Below are positions 18,078 to 25,927 of a stretch of DNA of 49,153 bases, piece by piece. The DNA comes from a virus. How positions within the stretch are numbered: position 1 is the first letter of the stretch; every line of letters starts with the position of its first letter. The translations under genes and the position numbers were made by a program. The notes beneath the pieces were generated by a model that saw only the letters and a program-made list of their open reading frames with translations, made no database searches and was not told the origin of the DNA. The DNA is taken from positions 1 to 49,153 of IMG/VR virus record IMGVR_UViG_3300050821_001314, one strand, 5' to 3'.

Positions 18078-18761
18078 TTAGTTCTTCTGAAACAATCCGC
18101 GCCTCGGGTTCCTGAGCACCTTGTCGGGAATGCTTCTCCACACTCTTTCTACATTTTCCATCTTGCGGGTGATAAGAGCCGTCCGGTTGCGCTGGCCTTC
18201 GTAGGAAACCGGGCCATAGAAAGCAGGTAGGTCACTCTCTAAGCGGTCGGCTATTTCGTTGACCATGCGCTCGTTTTCTTTTCGCTCCTCTTCTGCTTTG
18301 AGCGCCATAAGTTCAAATTTAGATAGATGTTGAGCCATTTCAATCAAAGGAATCATGGTGTCGATGATTACGTGCTCAAGAGGAAGAGACTTCACGGACA
18401 AATTTCCATCGACTATTTTTTGTTCAACGAGCGGAGTGAGAACTTCATAAGCTCCCTTCTCCGGGTAAGGGCCGAGGATAGAAAATCCTGGGTTGTCCGG
18501 GTCGGCGTTCTCCGCATACCAAGATTCCGGCGTCCCGAACGCTTCTGGTGCTTTCCACCTAAGAATGTTCCAACAGGCTACACCACTGCAAAGCAATCGC
18601 GGTTCATACACCCCCATTCCTGCGACTGTCGTTGTCTCCGTCTGTCCCCACACAATCTTGAAGTTCGGTTCATCGAAGCGATTGAGTCCGAATCGCTCGG
18701 TGATTAACTCCTGAAATTCAGGAGGGCAGGTTAGCCGTTCATGTCGCGGAATAGTCAGCAT
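18078..18761 (-). CDS. Unrecognised head-region protein
   Basis: A 227-aa protein. The ATG at 18761 is chosen because GAAGGA lies just upstream; a TTG at 18788 would lengthen it by nine residues. It begins MLTIPRHERLTCPPEFQELI and has a helical C-terminal third rich in Glu/Lys/Arg (KAEEERKENERMVNEIADRLE), followed by a basic tail. It overlaps the GroES gene end by 23 nt, so the two are probably translated together. No known motif is visible. Confidence 0.6.
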   Translation of the reverse strand: MLTIPRHERLTCPPEFQELITERFGLNRFDEPNFKIVWGQTETTTVAGMGVYEPRLLCSGVACWNILRWKAPEAFGTPESWYAENADPDNPGFSILGPYPEKGAYEVLTPLVEQKIVDGNLSVKSLPLEHVIIDTMIPLIEMAQHLSKFELMALKAEEERKENERMVNEIADRLESDLPAFYGPVSYEGQRNRTALITRKMENVERVWRSIPDKVLRNPRRGLFQKN

Positions 18762-19137
18762 TTTTCCTTCGAGCGTACACTTCACCAACTCTCAACAGCA
18801 CAAACTCCTCGCCATCTAGTTCAAAATCTGTACCGCCATACTTCGTAATGACAACTTCGTCCCCAACTTTCAAACTCAAAGGAACCAAATTGCCTCCGAT
18901 GATGCGCCCCTCTCCTACCGCTATGACCTTGGCAATGTTGCTTTTTTTAGCCTCGCCAGGAGCGGAGAATAGAGTTTCATCTTTCAGATAAAGCTGCCCT
19001 TCTTTTATAACTGCGGCTGATTGCCTGCGCTGCACGATGACGAAATCATTCAACGCCTCAAGAGGAAATTCCTCCATCTTGAATGCTGGCGTTTCGCATC
19101 CTGCGCCTACTAGCGTTTCTACTGTTGCCTGTTTCAT
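18739..19137 (-). CDS. GroES-like co-chaperonin (Cpn10)
   Basis: A 132-aa protein with a clear Cpn10 core at residues about 29-122: LNDFVIVQRR matches the first strand, KSNIAKVIAVGEGRIIGGN the strand and roof loop, and VPLSLKVGDEVVITKYGGTDFELDGEEFVLLRVGEVYA the conserved second half. The segment between residues 40 and 65 corresponds to the mobile loop that contacts GroEL and is longer than the bacterial version; a 28-residue N-terminal extension is extra. It has a good GGAG site. No GroEL is encoded, so it must work with host GroEL, as T4 gp31 does for folding the coat protein. Its place next to the coat gene (separated by an HNH gene) supports that role. Confidence 0.92.
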   Translation of the reverse strand: MKQATVETLVGAGCETPAFKMEEFPLEALNDFVIVQRRQSAAVIKEGQLYLKDETLFSAPGEAKKSNIAKVIAVGEGRIIGGNLVPLSLKVGDEVVITKYGGTDFELDGEEFVLLRVGEVYARRKNADYSAT

Positions 19138-19156
19138 GTTTTCTCCTGATACATCA

Positions 19157-19192
19157 TGCAGGGAGAAACAACGGGATGTGCCTCTCCCTGCA
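19157..19192 (-). other. 10-bp perfect hairpin between HNH and GroES genes
   Basis: Arms TGCAGGGAGA (19157-19166) and TCTCCCTGCA (19183-19192) pair perfectly around a 16-nt loop, in the gap just before the GroES ribosome binding site. No T-run follows on the minus strand, so a simple terminator is unlikely. An mRNA processing or stabilising stem, or a boundary mark of the HNH insertion, is possible. Confidence 0.6.
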
Positions 19193-19205
19193 CAATGCCT
19201 CCTGT

Positions 19206-19661
19206 TTATTCATACGACTTCAAATACTGCAAAGCTCGCTCGGCGCAAGAATCGGGTTTTGCAAATCCGCTAACAAACATCTCAACGATGTGAAGATTCT
19301 GATTACACTTTGCGCAGAGAAGCCCGCGAGCCTTTCCGCTGTCATGGTTATGGTCAACAGCGAGACGGGCAAATCTGCCAGTGCGCCAATGGACTCCCGA
19401 TTCCGGTTTATTGCAGATAGCGCAAAGTCCTTTTTGTTCTGCGAACTTAGAATCGTACCAATCAGGAGTGACACGATATTGCTTCCAGAGCCAGTCGCGC
19501 CTATCTTGGACACGCGCCACATCAGGATTTGACTTTCTGAATCTACGGCGTTCGGCTGCCTTTCGTTCGTTATAAATCTTTCTGTTTTCCGGGTCTTCAA
19601 GATGTTTTCTTTCCCACTCACGTTGGTAATTTCTTTGAGATTCCCTGTCTTTTCTCGGCAT
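19206..19661 (-). CDS. Endonuclease VII-type HNH endonuclease, probably free-standing homing type
   Basis: A 151-aa protein starting at MPRKDRES with a strong GGAGG site; a longer frame upstream lacks support. The N-terminal half is a highly charged Arg/Glu/Lys helix. The C-terminal domain has the recombination-endonuclease-VII signature: a zinc site CAICNKPE and CAKCN around the His-Asn motif LAVDHNHDSGKARGLLC, then LQYLKSY. The family resolves branched DNA or acts as a selfish homing nuclease. Placement between coat and GroES genes, flanked by two perfect hairpins, suggests an inserted element. Confidence 0.85.
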   Translation of the reverse strand: MPRKDRESQRNYQREWERKHLEDPENRKIYNERKAAERRRFRKSNPDVARVQDRRDWLWKQYRVTPDWYDSKFAEQKGLCAICNKPESGVHWRTGRFARLAVDHNHDSGKARGLLCAKCNQNLHIVEMFVSGFAKPDSCAERALQYLKSYE

Positions 19662-19685
19662 ATTTCCTCCAGTAAGGTCGGCATC

Positions 19686-19709
19686 GGGCGGTTGTACTGG
19701 CAACCGCCC
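19686..19709 (-). other. 9-bp perfect hairpin downstream of the coat gene
   Basis: Arms GGGCGGTTG and CAACCGCCC pair around a 6-nt loop. It lies in the leader of the HNH gene, about 75 nt after the coat stop. The minus-strand continuation is not T-rich, so it is not a classic terminator. It may attenuate transcription or stabilise the coat mRNA. Confidence 0.55.
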
Positions 19710-19766
19710 TAGCCGTTTGTTTCCCCGCTGTTGCACCAGCGAGATACATATTTTACCCGTAAAACG

Positions 19767-19787
19767 TTTAGCTTAGTAGAAGCTAAA
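19767..19787 (-). terminator. Possible weak terminator overlapping the coat stop codon
   Basis: Arms TTTAGCTT and AAGCTAAA form an 8-bp stem with a 5-nt loop that includes the coat TAG. On the minus strand it is followed by CGTTTTACGG, only a short T-run. It could slow or partly end transcription after the coat gene. Confidence 0.4.
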
Positions 19788-21126
19788 TCACTGGTTCTGC
19801 GGCATTTTGGATATACACGCCACTTCGCATATTGCTATTAAATAAATTTAGCGAAGCGTGATGGTAAAAGATATTACTAGTTAGCCAACCGTTACCACTT
19901 GGGTCTGGGACTGGCATCGTAGTTACCCCATTCCCGAAATCATAAAGGCTTGGCTCGATTAACTCCACTAAGCCCCAAGTCGAAAGGCACAGACCGTCAA
20001 CCCTTCCGGGTGAAGCGTTGTAGCCGATAAGCAATTCACGGCCCCCGAAAGTTTGCGGCATGTACTTCTTGACCATGTCGAGTTGCTCATCGCCTTTAAT
20101 CTCCTGAGCGTTGGCGATGACTACGTTCTGGTACAGATTGTTGATTTGGATTTGCTGGCCCGGCCCTGTGTACCAAATCATGGACTCTGCTTCCTCGGTG
20201 TCCGGCCCTAATGCGCGGTCAACCAGCACCTGCGCACGGAACGGAACAACGGGAGTCAAAGCGCCGCCTGCCAAGTTAATCGTGGGAGTGGACAAGCGGC
20301 CAGGGAAGTTAGCGCGTGTGATGCCGAGCACTGTCCCTGAGTTGCCGTTGACCTGGTAAGTCTGAATCCCCGCGATGCTTGAGTTGGTGGCTCCGGTGGT
20401 TCCTGCAATCATCAGGAAGTCGCCGGTAGTTGTGCCAGTAGGCAGTGCTTGCGAACTGTAGATGGCATTCGCCACACCGTCCACATAGCTGATAGTGAAC
20501 GAGCCGCGGTTCGTGCCGCCTACTGCCGAGAATACTTGCACAACCTGCTGGTCGGTAAACTGGTTCGCATTGTTCATGCCCGTAATCGAGCTGTATTGCA
20601 CGCCCGTTCCGGTTGAGTTGTTTACCGTGGCAGTCGTGGGAATCTGGTCAAGCGTTCCCGAACCGTCGCGGTTGAACAATGTTTCCAGTCCGTGAATGAA
20701 TACTTCAAGAGCGTTCTTTAGCTCCTGAGAGCGGACTGTGGTAATTGCACGCTTGCCACCGTCAGTTGCCCGGCGAGCAAGGTAAGTTATCTCGCAGCCG
20801 CCTACCACGAACACAGGCTGGATGTCGCCCGATACCCACTGCGAGCCGGTTCCGCGCCCTAGTGAGTCACCGTCACCTGTATTCTGTTGGATGGGAGAAC
20901 CGGACTGAATGCGCATCGGAACGCGAAAGGCAGGACGTTGCGCCACGCCTGTCGTCGCTCCAATGTTTCCGGGTGCTGCTGTGATGTAGGCAGTCGGATA
21001 AGTCTTAACCGCCCCTTTGATTTTGTTGTACAGCGTTTTGAACTTCCCGATGAGGTCGGGAATCTGCTTCATGTATGCTTCTAGCTCGATTCCCTCTACC
21101 GCTGCTTCTGCAACTGGTGAGGCCAT
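19783..21126 (-). CDS. Major capsid (coat) protein
   Basis: A 447-aa protein directly after the scaffold gene and one small frame, the standard coat position. Features fitting an HK97-fold coat: N-terminal helix (LEAYMKQIPDLIGKFKTLYNKIKG), a spine-helix-like segment RSQELKNALEVFIHGLETLF near residues 133-152, and a C-terminal beta region (LLIGYNASPGRVDGL...). Between about residues 165 and 275 is an inserted Thr/Ser/Gly-rich beta region (SAVGGTNRGSFTISY, DFLMIAGTTGATNSS) resembling the Ig-like repeats of this phage's tail proteins. Its ribosome binding site is weak (GAGAG 6 nt upstream); a strong AGGAGG lies about 30 nt upstream. Assigned from position, length and fold pattern. Confidence 0.85.
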   Translation of the reverse strand: MASPVAEAAVEGIELEAYMKQIPDLIGKFKTLYNKIKGAVKTYPTAYITAAPGNIGATTGVAQRPAFRVPMRIQSGSPIQQNTGDGDSLGRGTGSQWVSGDIQPVFVVGGCEITYLARRATDGGKRAITTVRSQELKNALEVFIHGLETLFNRDGSGTLDQIPTTATVNNSTGTGVQYSSITGMNNANQFTDQQVVQVFSAVGGTNRGSFTISYVDGVANAIYSSQALPTGTTTGDFLMIAGTTGATNSSIAGIQTYQVNGNSGTVLGITRANFPGRLSTPTINLAGGALTPVVPFRAQVLVDRALGPDTEEAESMIWYTGPGQQIQINNLYQNVVIANAQEIKGDEQLDMVKKYMPQTFGGRELLIGYNASPGRVDGLCLSTWGLVELIEPSLYDFGNGVTTMPVPDPSGNGWLTSNIFYHHASLNLFNSNMRSGVYIQNAAEPVI

Positions 21127-21210
21127 GTGGTGCTCTCATATTCGTTCTCATTCGCCGGAATCCTCCTGTAGATTCAGGGCAATGGCTCAGGCGGTTTCCA
21201 GCCGCCCGCT

Positions 21211-21324
21211 CTACTTCTCCTGTTTCAGCGCGTCTCTAATGATTCGCGCTTTTGAAGACACTTCCGCTTGCGCTTTTTGGTATCGCAGGCGTGGACCTGC
21301 GTCGCGGTTGTGTCGGAAAATCAT
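21211..21324 (-). CDS. 37-aa basic microprotein between scaffold and coat
   Basis: The ATG overlaps the scaffold TGA (ATGA) and the frame ends at a TAG at 21211, filling most of the gap before the coat gene. The sequence begins MIFRHNRDAGPRLRYQKAQA and continues as a charged amphipathic helix ending KQEK. The ATGA coupling and the composition suggest a real gene. It might be a minor assembly factor; I do not recognise a family. Confidence 0.55.
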   Translation of the reverse strand: MIFRHNRDAGPRLRYQKAQAEVSSKARIIRDALKQEK

Positions 21325-22595
21325 TTTACGGCGTTCCAGTCCCATTTCACTTCCTTGCCATTTCGCAAGGTGGCTTCGCCTCGCATGAAGCGGGCGCGAG
21401 ACTTGTCTTTATCCCAGTTGATGTCTTCGCTGCGGGGTTTGGCTGCTAGCATTGCGGGATTTGCGTTGCCGTTCCCATTACCCAGATTGTCCGTCGCGTT
21501 CGGCGCGCGCCGCCAACCTAGTCCAACCGTTACAGACTTGAATACTTTCGGGGCAATCTCTTCCAAGCGAGGGCGGTAGAGATTCATCAGCGCCTTTTCA
21601 TCTTTGCGCTTCAGCACGATGTCGCGCTTGCTCTTAAAGGCGTCGTCCTTCGAGAACTCCTCGGCTAAATCGGTATAGAAGTTCTTCTCGATGCGTTGTT
21701 TCTGCTCGGTGGTGAGATTCTTTCCCTTGAAGAACTCTCCCATCATCTTCTTGAATGAAGGGATGACAAGTTCGGAATTCAGCTTGGTGTTGAACCCTGT
21801 ACGGAAGTTCGCCTCTTCCTGCTGTCTGATAGTCTGCTCGCGGGTGTCTAATTCCTTCTGCCGCGGATCAACTTCCTGCTGTCCGGCAGGTTTTGCTCCC
21901 ATCTGCTGAAACTTCTTGAACCATGCTGAGAGATTAGAGGCTTGGTCGTGTGCGCGTTCCTGCTTGCCGTTGGCGATGTCCTCAACGAGTGCGCCGATAG
22001 CAGCGGCCATCGTGTTCACGCCATCAGGGAATCCGTTCTGCCTGAGAACGTCAGAGAATCCCGACATCGAAATAGCGGCGTAGCGTTCCGGGTTAACATT
22101 GCGCAGCTTACTGAAGGAATACTCTGTAAGTTTCGCTGCGCCTTCCGGTGAGCTTGCGAAGATATTATCTACGACCTTCGGATTGCCTTCCGATACCATC
22201 GCCAGTTCGTCGGCATATTCCTGCGCCTCGGTGCGTAGAGTGGTAATGCCCTCTTCACCGCCCAGCGTGTCGAATGTCTCTTTTAATGCGCGGGCCTCTT
22301 GCACTCCACCGGGAAACATGCTGCGGATAGAACCTTCCAGGTGATACTGCCCGCGGATATGCTCGGCCAGTTTGGGGTCTAACTCTCTCAGCTTCTGGAA
22401 TGCTGACTTGAGCGCAGCCTGCGAAGGCTTTCCGTCTTTTTCAAAGGAAGGCTGCGGTTGTTGCGCTCCGTCAGTTTGTTGCTGCTGTTCTGGTTGGTCA
22501 ACCTGCTCGACTGTGCCAGAATCAACTTCGGGTGTATCGACTACCGGGGCTTCTACCGCCCCTACGTCCATTAACGCTGCGTCACCTGCTGCCAT
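21321..22595 (-). CDS. Scaffolding protein
   Basis: A 424-aa protein with AGGAG 7 nt before its ATG. It has the typical make-up of a podophage scaffold: an acidic Gln/Pro/Glu-rich N-terminus (TVEQVDQPEQQQQTDGAQQP), long helical segments through the middle, a Gln/Glu coiled stretch near residues 245-265 (RQKELDTREQTIRQQEEAN), and a basic C-terminal segment (KDKSRARFMRGEATLRNGK) of the kind that binds the coat N-arm. It lies between portal and coat, exactly the P22 gene 8 position. It should fill the procapsid and leave before DNA packaging. Confidence 0.85.
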   Translation of the reverse strand: MAAGDAALMDVGAVEAPVVDTPEVDSGTVEQVDQPEQQQQTDGAQQPQPSFEKDGKPSQAALKSAFQKLRELDPKLAEHIRGQYHLEGSIRSMFPGGVQEARALKETFDTLGGEEGITTLRTEAQEYADELAMVSEGNPKVVDNIFASSPEGAAKLTEYSFSKLRNVNPERYAAISMSGFSDVLRQNGFPDGVNTMAAAIGALVEDIANGKQERAHDQASNLSAWFKKFQQMGAKPAGQQEVDPRQKELDTREQTIRQQEEANFRTGFNTKLNSELVIPSFKKMMGEFFKGKNLTTEQKQRIEKNFYTDLAEEFSKDDAFKSKRDIVLKRKDEKALMNLYRPRLEEIAPKVFKSVTVGLGWRRAPNATDNLGNGNGNANPAMLAAKPRSEDINWDKDKSRARFMRGEATLRNGKEVKWDWNAVK

Positions 22596-22682
22596 TTATT
22601 TTCTCCTGAGCCTATCTTTCTCGTTTATTACGCAAAACCAAATCATTCCTAAAACCCAAATACCTACAAGAAACCACCTCAC
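22596..22682 (-). CDS. 28-aa single-TM microprotein between portal and scaffold
   Basis: A GTG start overlaps the portal TGA (GTGA), and the TAA abuts the scaffold ATG, so it fills the gap exactly. The peptide is one hydrophobic helix, MRWFLVGIWVLGMIWFCVIN, followed by the very basic tail EKDRLRRK, which fits a membrane peptide with its C-terminus in the cytoplasm. Part of the 3' end doubles as the scaffold ribosome binding site (CTCAGGAGA). Function unknown. Confidence 0.55.
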   Translation of the reverse strand: MRWFLVGIWVLGMIWFCVINEKDRLRRK

Positions 22683-25162
22683 TGAACTTTCTCCGACTGT
22701 TGCGGTACGACCGGAATAGGTACTTGCGGATGCTTCTCGGCGGCCTGTTGCACGTCTTGTGCTTCAAAGTCCTCTGGTCCTTCTACGATGCCTGCCTTAG
22801 CTGCTGCCTGCGCTGCGCCCTTCGGTGGCAAATCCTTTAGGTTGATACTCACGCTCGGAGGCTTCTGTTGCTGTGGCTGGTTCTTCTGTCGCAATGCTTC
22901 GTGCTCGTTGTAATGCAGGACAAGATTCTGGAATCCCATCTGCTCTTCTTGCGTCCCGTTCTGCATCGCCCGGCCTTCCGGGGAGCGCATCTTGCCAAGG
23001 CAAGTCATGGATTCAATGTCATGGTCATCCCAAGAATTTACAGGAACGCTCGATGTCTCGGGAGAAATCTGCGCAATAGTCTGTTGCATTTGCTGCGCCA
23101 TCTGCTGGCCTTCCGGTGTCGGCGGAGGCGGCCCCATCTCCGTTACCTTCTGCATCGCTTCATCGAGCTTGGGATTGGGAAGAGGCTGTCCTTTGAGCAG
23201 TATTTCTATCTCGCCAAGCTGCTTGTCGCGTGAAGCTAGCTGGGGGATAATCAGCGAACTAACTCCTATTGTGTTCTTGACTAGTTCTAAGTTACCTGGG
23301 TCATCTACAATCTGCAGGAACATAGGATTCGTAATCGCTAGTTGAATTGCGGCTTCAATCTTCTGGGCCGTTTGCGCGGAGGTTAGCGGGAAGTTCTCGT
23401 CCGTCTCAGGGAAACAATACACGTTACCCTTGAGGTCGGCAGTCTCGACTCTCACCGCATCTTTGCCTACCGTCTTGATTACGTCCTGCCCGGATTTGGA
23501 AAGACACATTACCGCCTGCCGCATTACACTGGAGAGTCCTTCTTTGATTCTTCCCCAGACAGGCCCGAGTCTTCCGAGGGCTTGGTCGCGCTGGATTTCG
23601 ATTCCTCCCATCGTGTCGTTGCTTCCGGTGTCTCCGCCGAATAGAGCAGGAAAGCATCCGGTAAGTAACTGAGCGAGGTCTCCTGATAGCCATTGAATGA
23701 TAGCCACCAACTGTTCTGGGAATGGTAGCGTTTCTTCGACAAAGATAGCTTCTCTGACTCCGTTCGGGAACTTTCCTGGGTCTTGCACATAGAAGTCAAA
23801 TCCTCCCGGCACGCGAGTCTGTGCCTTGATGCCCTCTTTACTGAATGGCCCTGCCGGAAACCACGTCATCGGCACGCCGCGCACCAGATAATCATTCGCT
23901 AGGTCTAGGAGATTATTTAGCACCTTCTGAATAGGTAGCAGCCACTTGAGCAAGCTAGCTCGGTGCATTCCATCGCCAGACCTTGCGTGTATCAGCGTCA
24001 AATGGTCGTCCATAGAGATATTACGCGCTTCGCAGAACGTCTCGCCCATGTACACCACGCGGCATCCGTTCGGGAACATCTTGAGCAGGTCGTCACGCAT
24101 CGGCTCAGTGATGTCAGGGTCGTAGAATATCGAAGGCCGGAACCAGGTTACTTGTCTCGTAACGTCGTAAGCCACAGAGTCTGAAGTCTGAAAGTTATTC
24201 TCGACGCCGAGCTTCACGTTCACACGAGCAAGACGCGCAATGTTATCTCCGCCCGGCCCGGCGCTTGATGTGGAGATTTGGCTAGACTTATCGGGGAACT
24301 CCGCTTTGGCAATCGAGATGGGAACTTCTTTGCTTATCTGAGCGTAATCGCAGTCACCCAGACAGTTCGCCTTCATGGGAAGCTTGGATTCTAGAGAGCC
24401 ATGTGCGACAACGGTTTCTCGGCCTCTGGGAGGTCTTGCATTACCCAACACTTGAGGTCCAGGTAATCCACTCTGCCCGGAAGTATCGGAATCAAGCCCT
24501 GCTGATATTTCTCCGCTATCTGAGCTAGTCTCTTGCGCTCCCATGCCGTCGAGTGCTCCGCTCTCATCCTCCGGCACCACGCCCGGACTGTCCGACTCGT
24601 AGCCGTATTTCTGGGCGTCTTTGACATAGTTCGTCTCCAGTACTGTGCGGCCATCGGTGCAAAGCAGCCTGTCTATGTCCTGAAGCAGCGAACGACCGCC
24701 GATGTTAATTTCTACCGAGTCCTGCAAGTCAGATGCCGCTTCTGCCGCGGTGATGTCGATGTCGTTCTGCTCGTCGTTTGGTTCAAAGCGTGTCGGTGGG
24801 AACTGCCTCGACAGCGCCGAGACAATCATTTCCTTGTACGAAGAAAATATATTGGCGTTGAACATCGCCCGGCTGCCGGCATCGTTCGGATGATAGCCTG
24901 AGCCTAACGCGGGAAGCGTCCAACCCTGCGTCTTGCTATAGAGCAGGTTCTGAAAGCCTCTATCAAATAGCCGCATCTCCCACGCGCTGATTATCTCCTC
25001 GCGCCATGCTGGTAAGTCCTTCTGTCCGACCTTTTGCACCTGCGCTTTGATAATCGCAATCTGCGTGTCAACCAGCTTTACAGGCTGCTCCTCGAATACT
25101 TCATAAGGCGCGGCGATACCGGGAGCTAATTGCTGCTTTTCAGGCTGTTGGTTAGTATCCAC
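22679..25162 (-). CDS. Portal protein (P22 gp1-like)
   Basis: An 827-aa protein, long as in P22-like portals (about 725 aa). A helical N-terminus is followed by the wing/stem pattern with LPAWREEIISAWEMRLFDRGFQNLLYSKTQ-type segments, and then a mixed alpha/beta core. From about residue 640 there is a long helical, Gln/Pro-rich C-terminus (QQMAQQMQQTIAQISPETSS), comparable to the P22 barrel helix. The start is a GTG overlapping the upstream gene by 11 nt; the next ATG is 62 codons in and would remove conserved-looking sequence. It forms the dodecameric DNA entry channel and docks the terminase. Neighbours (terminase upstream, scaffold downstream) agree. Confidence 0.88.
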   Translation of the reverse strand: MDTNQQPEKQQLAPGIAAPYEVFEEQPVKLVDTQIAIIKAQVQKVGQKDLPAWREEIISAWEMRLFDRGFQNLLYSKTQGWTLPALGSGYHPNDAGSRAMFNANIFSSYKEMIVSALSRQFPPTRFEPNDEQNDIDITAAEAASDLQDSVEINIGGRSLLQDIDRLLCTDGRTVLETNYVKDAQKYGYESDSPGVVPEDESGALDGMGAQETSSDSGEISAGLDSDTSGQSGLPGPQVLGNARPPRGRETVVAHGSLESKLPMKANCLGDCDYAQISKEVPISIAKAEFPDKSSQISTSSAGPGGDNIARLARVNVKLGVENNFQTSDSVAYDVTRQVTWFRPSIFYDPDITEPMRDDLLKMFPNGCRVVYMGETFCEARNISMDDHLTLIHARSGDGMHRASLLKWLLPIQKVLNNLLDLANDYLVRGVPMTWFPAGPFSKEGIKAQTRVPGGFDFYVQDPGKFPNGVREAIFVEETLPFPEQLVAIIQWLSGDLAQLLTGCFPALFGGDTGSNDTMGGIEIQRDQALGRLGPVWGRIKEGLSSVMRQAVMCLSKSGQDVIKTVGKDAVRVETADLKGNVYCFPETDENFPLTSAQTAQKIEAAIQLAITNPMFLQIVDDPGNLELVKNTIGVSSLIIPQLASRDKQLGEIEILLKGQPLPNPKLDEAMQKVTEMGPPPPTPEGQQMAQQMQQTIAQISPETSSVPVNSWDDHDIESMTCLGKMRSPEGRAMQNGTQEEQMGFQNLVLHYNEHEALRQKNQPQQQKPPSVSINLKDLPPKGAAQAAAKAGIVEGPEDFEAQDVQQAAEKHPQVPIPVVPQQSEKVQ

Positions 25163-25313
25163 TCTTGGACCGTTTCTTGGCCTTGTCTATCACGCTCGGA
25201 AGTTTCTTACCTTTCGTAGCAGAGTTCCACTCAGCAACACCAGCATCGCCAAGCGCCTGATGACCTGCTGGAGAGTTTCCCCATCTACGTTGTTTGTCAC
25301 TTTTCCACGGCAT
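25152..25313 (-). CDS. Small basic phage protein (MPWKSxxQRRW type)
   Basis: A 53-aa protein starting at the ATG at 25313. The opening MPWKSDKQRRWGNSPAGHQA is of a kind seen in many short phage proteins near the head genes; the rest is Lys/Ser-rich (KKLPSVIDKAKKRSKSGY). It overlaps both the upstream zinc-binding gene and the portal start. Probably a small nucleic-acid-binding or assembly-associated protein; the function is not known. Confidence 0.6.
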   Translation of the reverse strand: MPWKSDKQRRWGNSPAGHQALGDAGVAEWNSATKGKKLPSVIDKAKKRSKSGY

Positions 25314-25563
25314 TGTATTGGCCCGCGTCAACGATGAAACAATGCCCATCCGCATTCTGTCCTATTACGAGTCTCCTAATCTTGCCAACCGTTCCGCAGT
25401 GCGGGCAAGTATCGTTGTAAGGTGGAATCCACATCACGACACCGCACTCAAGAGTACTAGCGCAGCCATATAAAGCGGGGGCACCTTGCAAGATGCCATC
25501 TTCACGTTTCACTTCGGAGGAGTCCACTACGCTCTTACCCCCTGTCTCAAGCGTCCCTCTCAC
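25297..25563 (-). CDS. Small zinc-ribbon protein
   Basis: An 88-aa protein. The frame is open further upstream, but that part is a shadow of the His-rich gene, so I take the GTG at 25563, 7 nt after that gene's stop. A cysteine cluster (GCASTLECG, then CPHCGTVGK) near residues 33-60 fits a zinc ribbon. The C-terminal part (LVIGQNADGHCFIVDAGQYN) is a beta hairpin. No clear ribosome binding site is present, so translation may be coupled. Function unknown. Confidence 0.5.
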   Translation of the reverse strand: MRGTLETGGKSVVDSSEVKREDGILQGAPALYGCASTLECGVVMWIPPYNDTCPHCGTVGKIRRLVIGQNADGHCFIVDAGQYNAVEK

Positions 25564-25570
25564 TGCAAGG

Positions 25571-25927
25571 TTAGACAGCCTGAAAGCCTTTGTGCTCCGC
25601 CATCCCGCCCATATCTCCACCGCCCTGTTCCTCTTGCTGCTGAGGCATTGCGGTATCGACGTGGTGATGCGCCGAGTGTGCGTCGTGGTGCTTGGCCTTA
25701 TGCACGTGCCCGTCCCGATGTTTTGAGTGAATCTCCATCTCATCGGCTGGGCCGTGAGCACCCACCACCTCTTCGATAGGCTGCTCCATATTTCCCTGCC
25801 CTGGCTGTTCCTCGCCTTGCGGCATGGCTTTAGTTTGGGGCATAGGACTACCGCCAGAGCGGTCGGCAGCGCGGCCTATCTCGTGGTTCTCATAGCGTTT
25901 ACCGCTCTTTGATTGGTATGCGGCCAC
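25571..25927 (-). CDS. His-rich small protein
   Basis: A 118-aa protein from a GTG with AAGGTG upstream. After a disordered Gln/Pro/Gly N-terminal half, it carries a histidine-dense stretch near residues 67-92 (HSKHRDGHVHKAKHHDAHSA, then HHH) and ends Gln/Gly/Met-rich. Similar short His-rich proteins near portal genes are familiar in phages, but their role is unclear. Metal binding is plausible from the histidine spacing. Confidence 0.55.
   Translation of the reverse strand: MAAYQSKSGKRYENHEIGRAADRSGGSPMPQTKAMPQGEEQPGQGNMEQPIEEVVGAHGPADEMEIHSKHRDGHVHKAKHHDAHSAHHHVDTAMPQQQEEQGGGDMGGMAEHKGFQAV

Noticed and set aside
21127-21155. An ATG with a strong AGGAGG site about 26 nt before the coat start
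   Set aside because: It is in another frame and would overlap the coat gene; the product has no sensible features. It may just load ribosomes for the coat gene.
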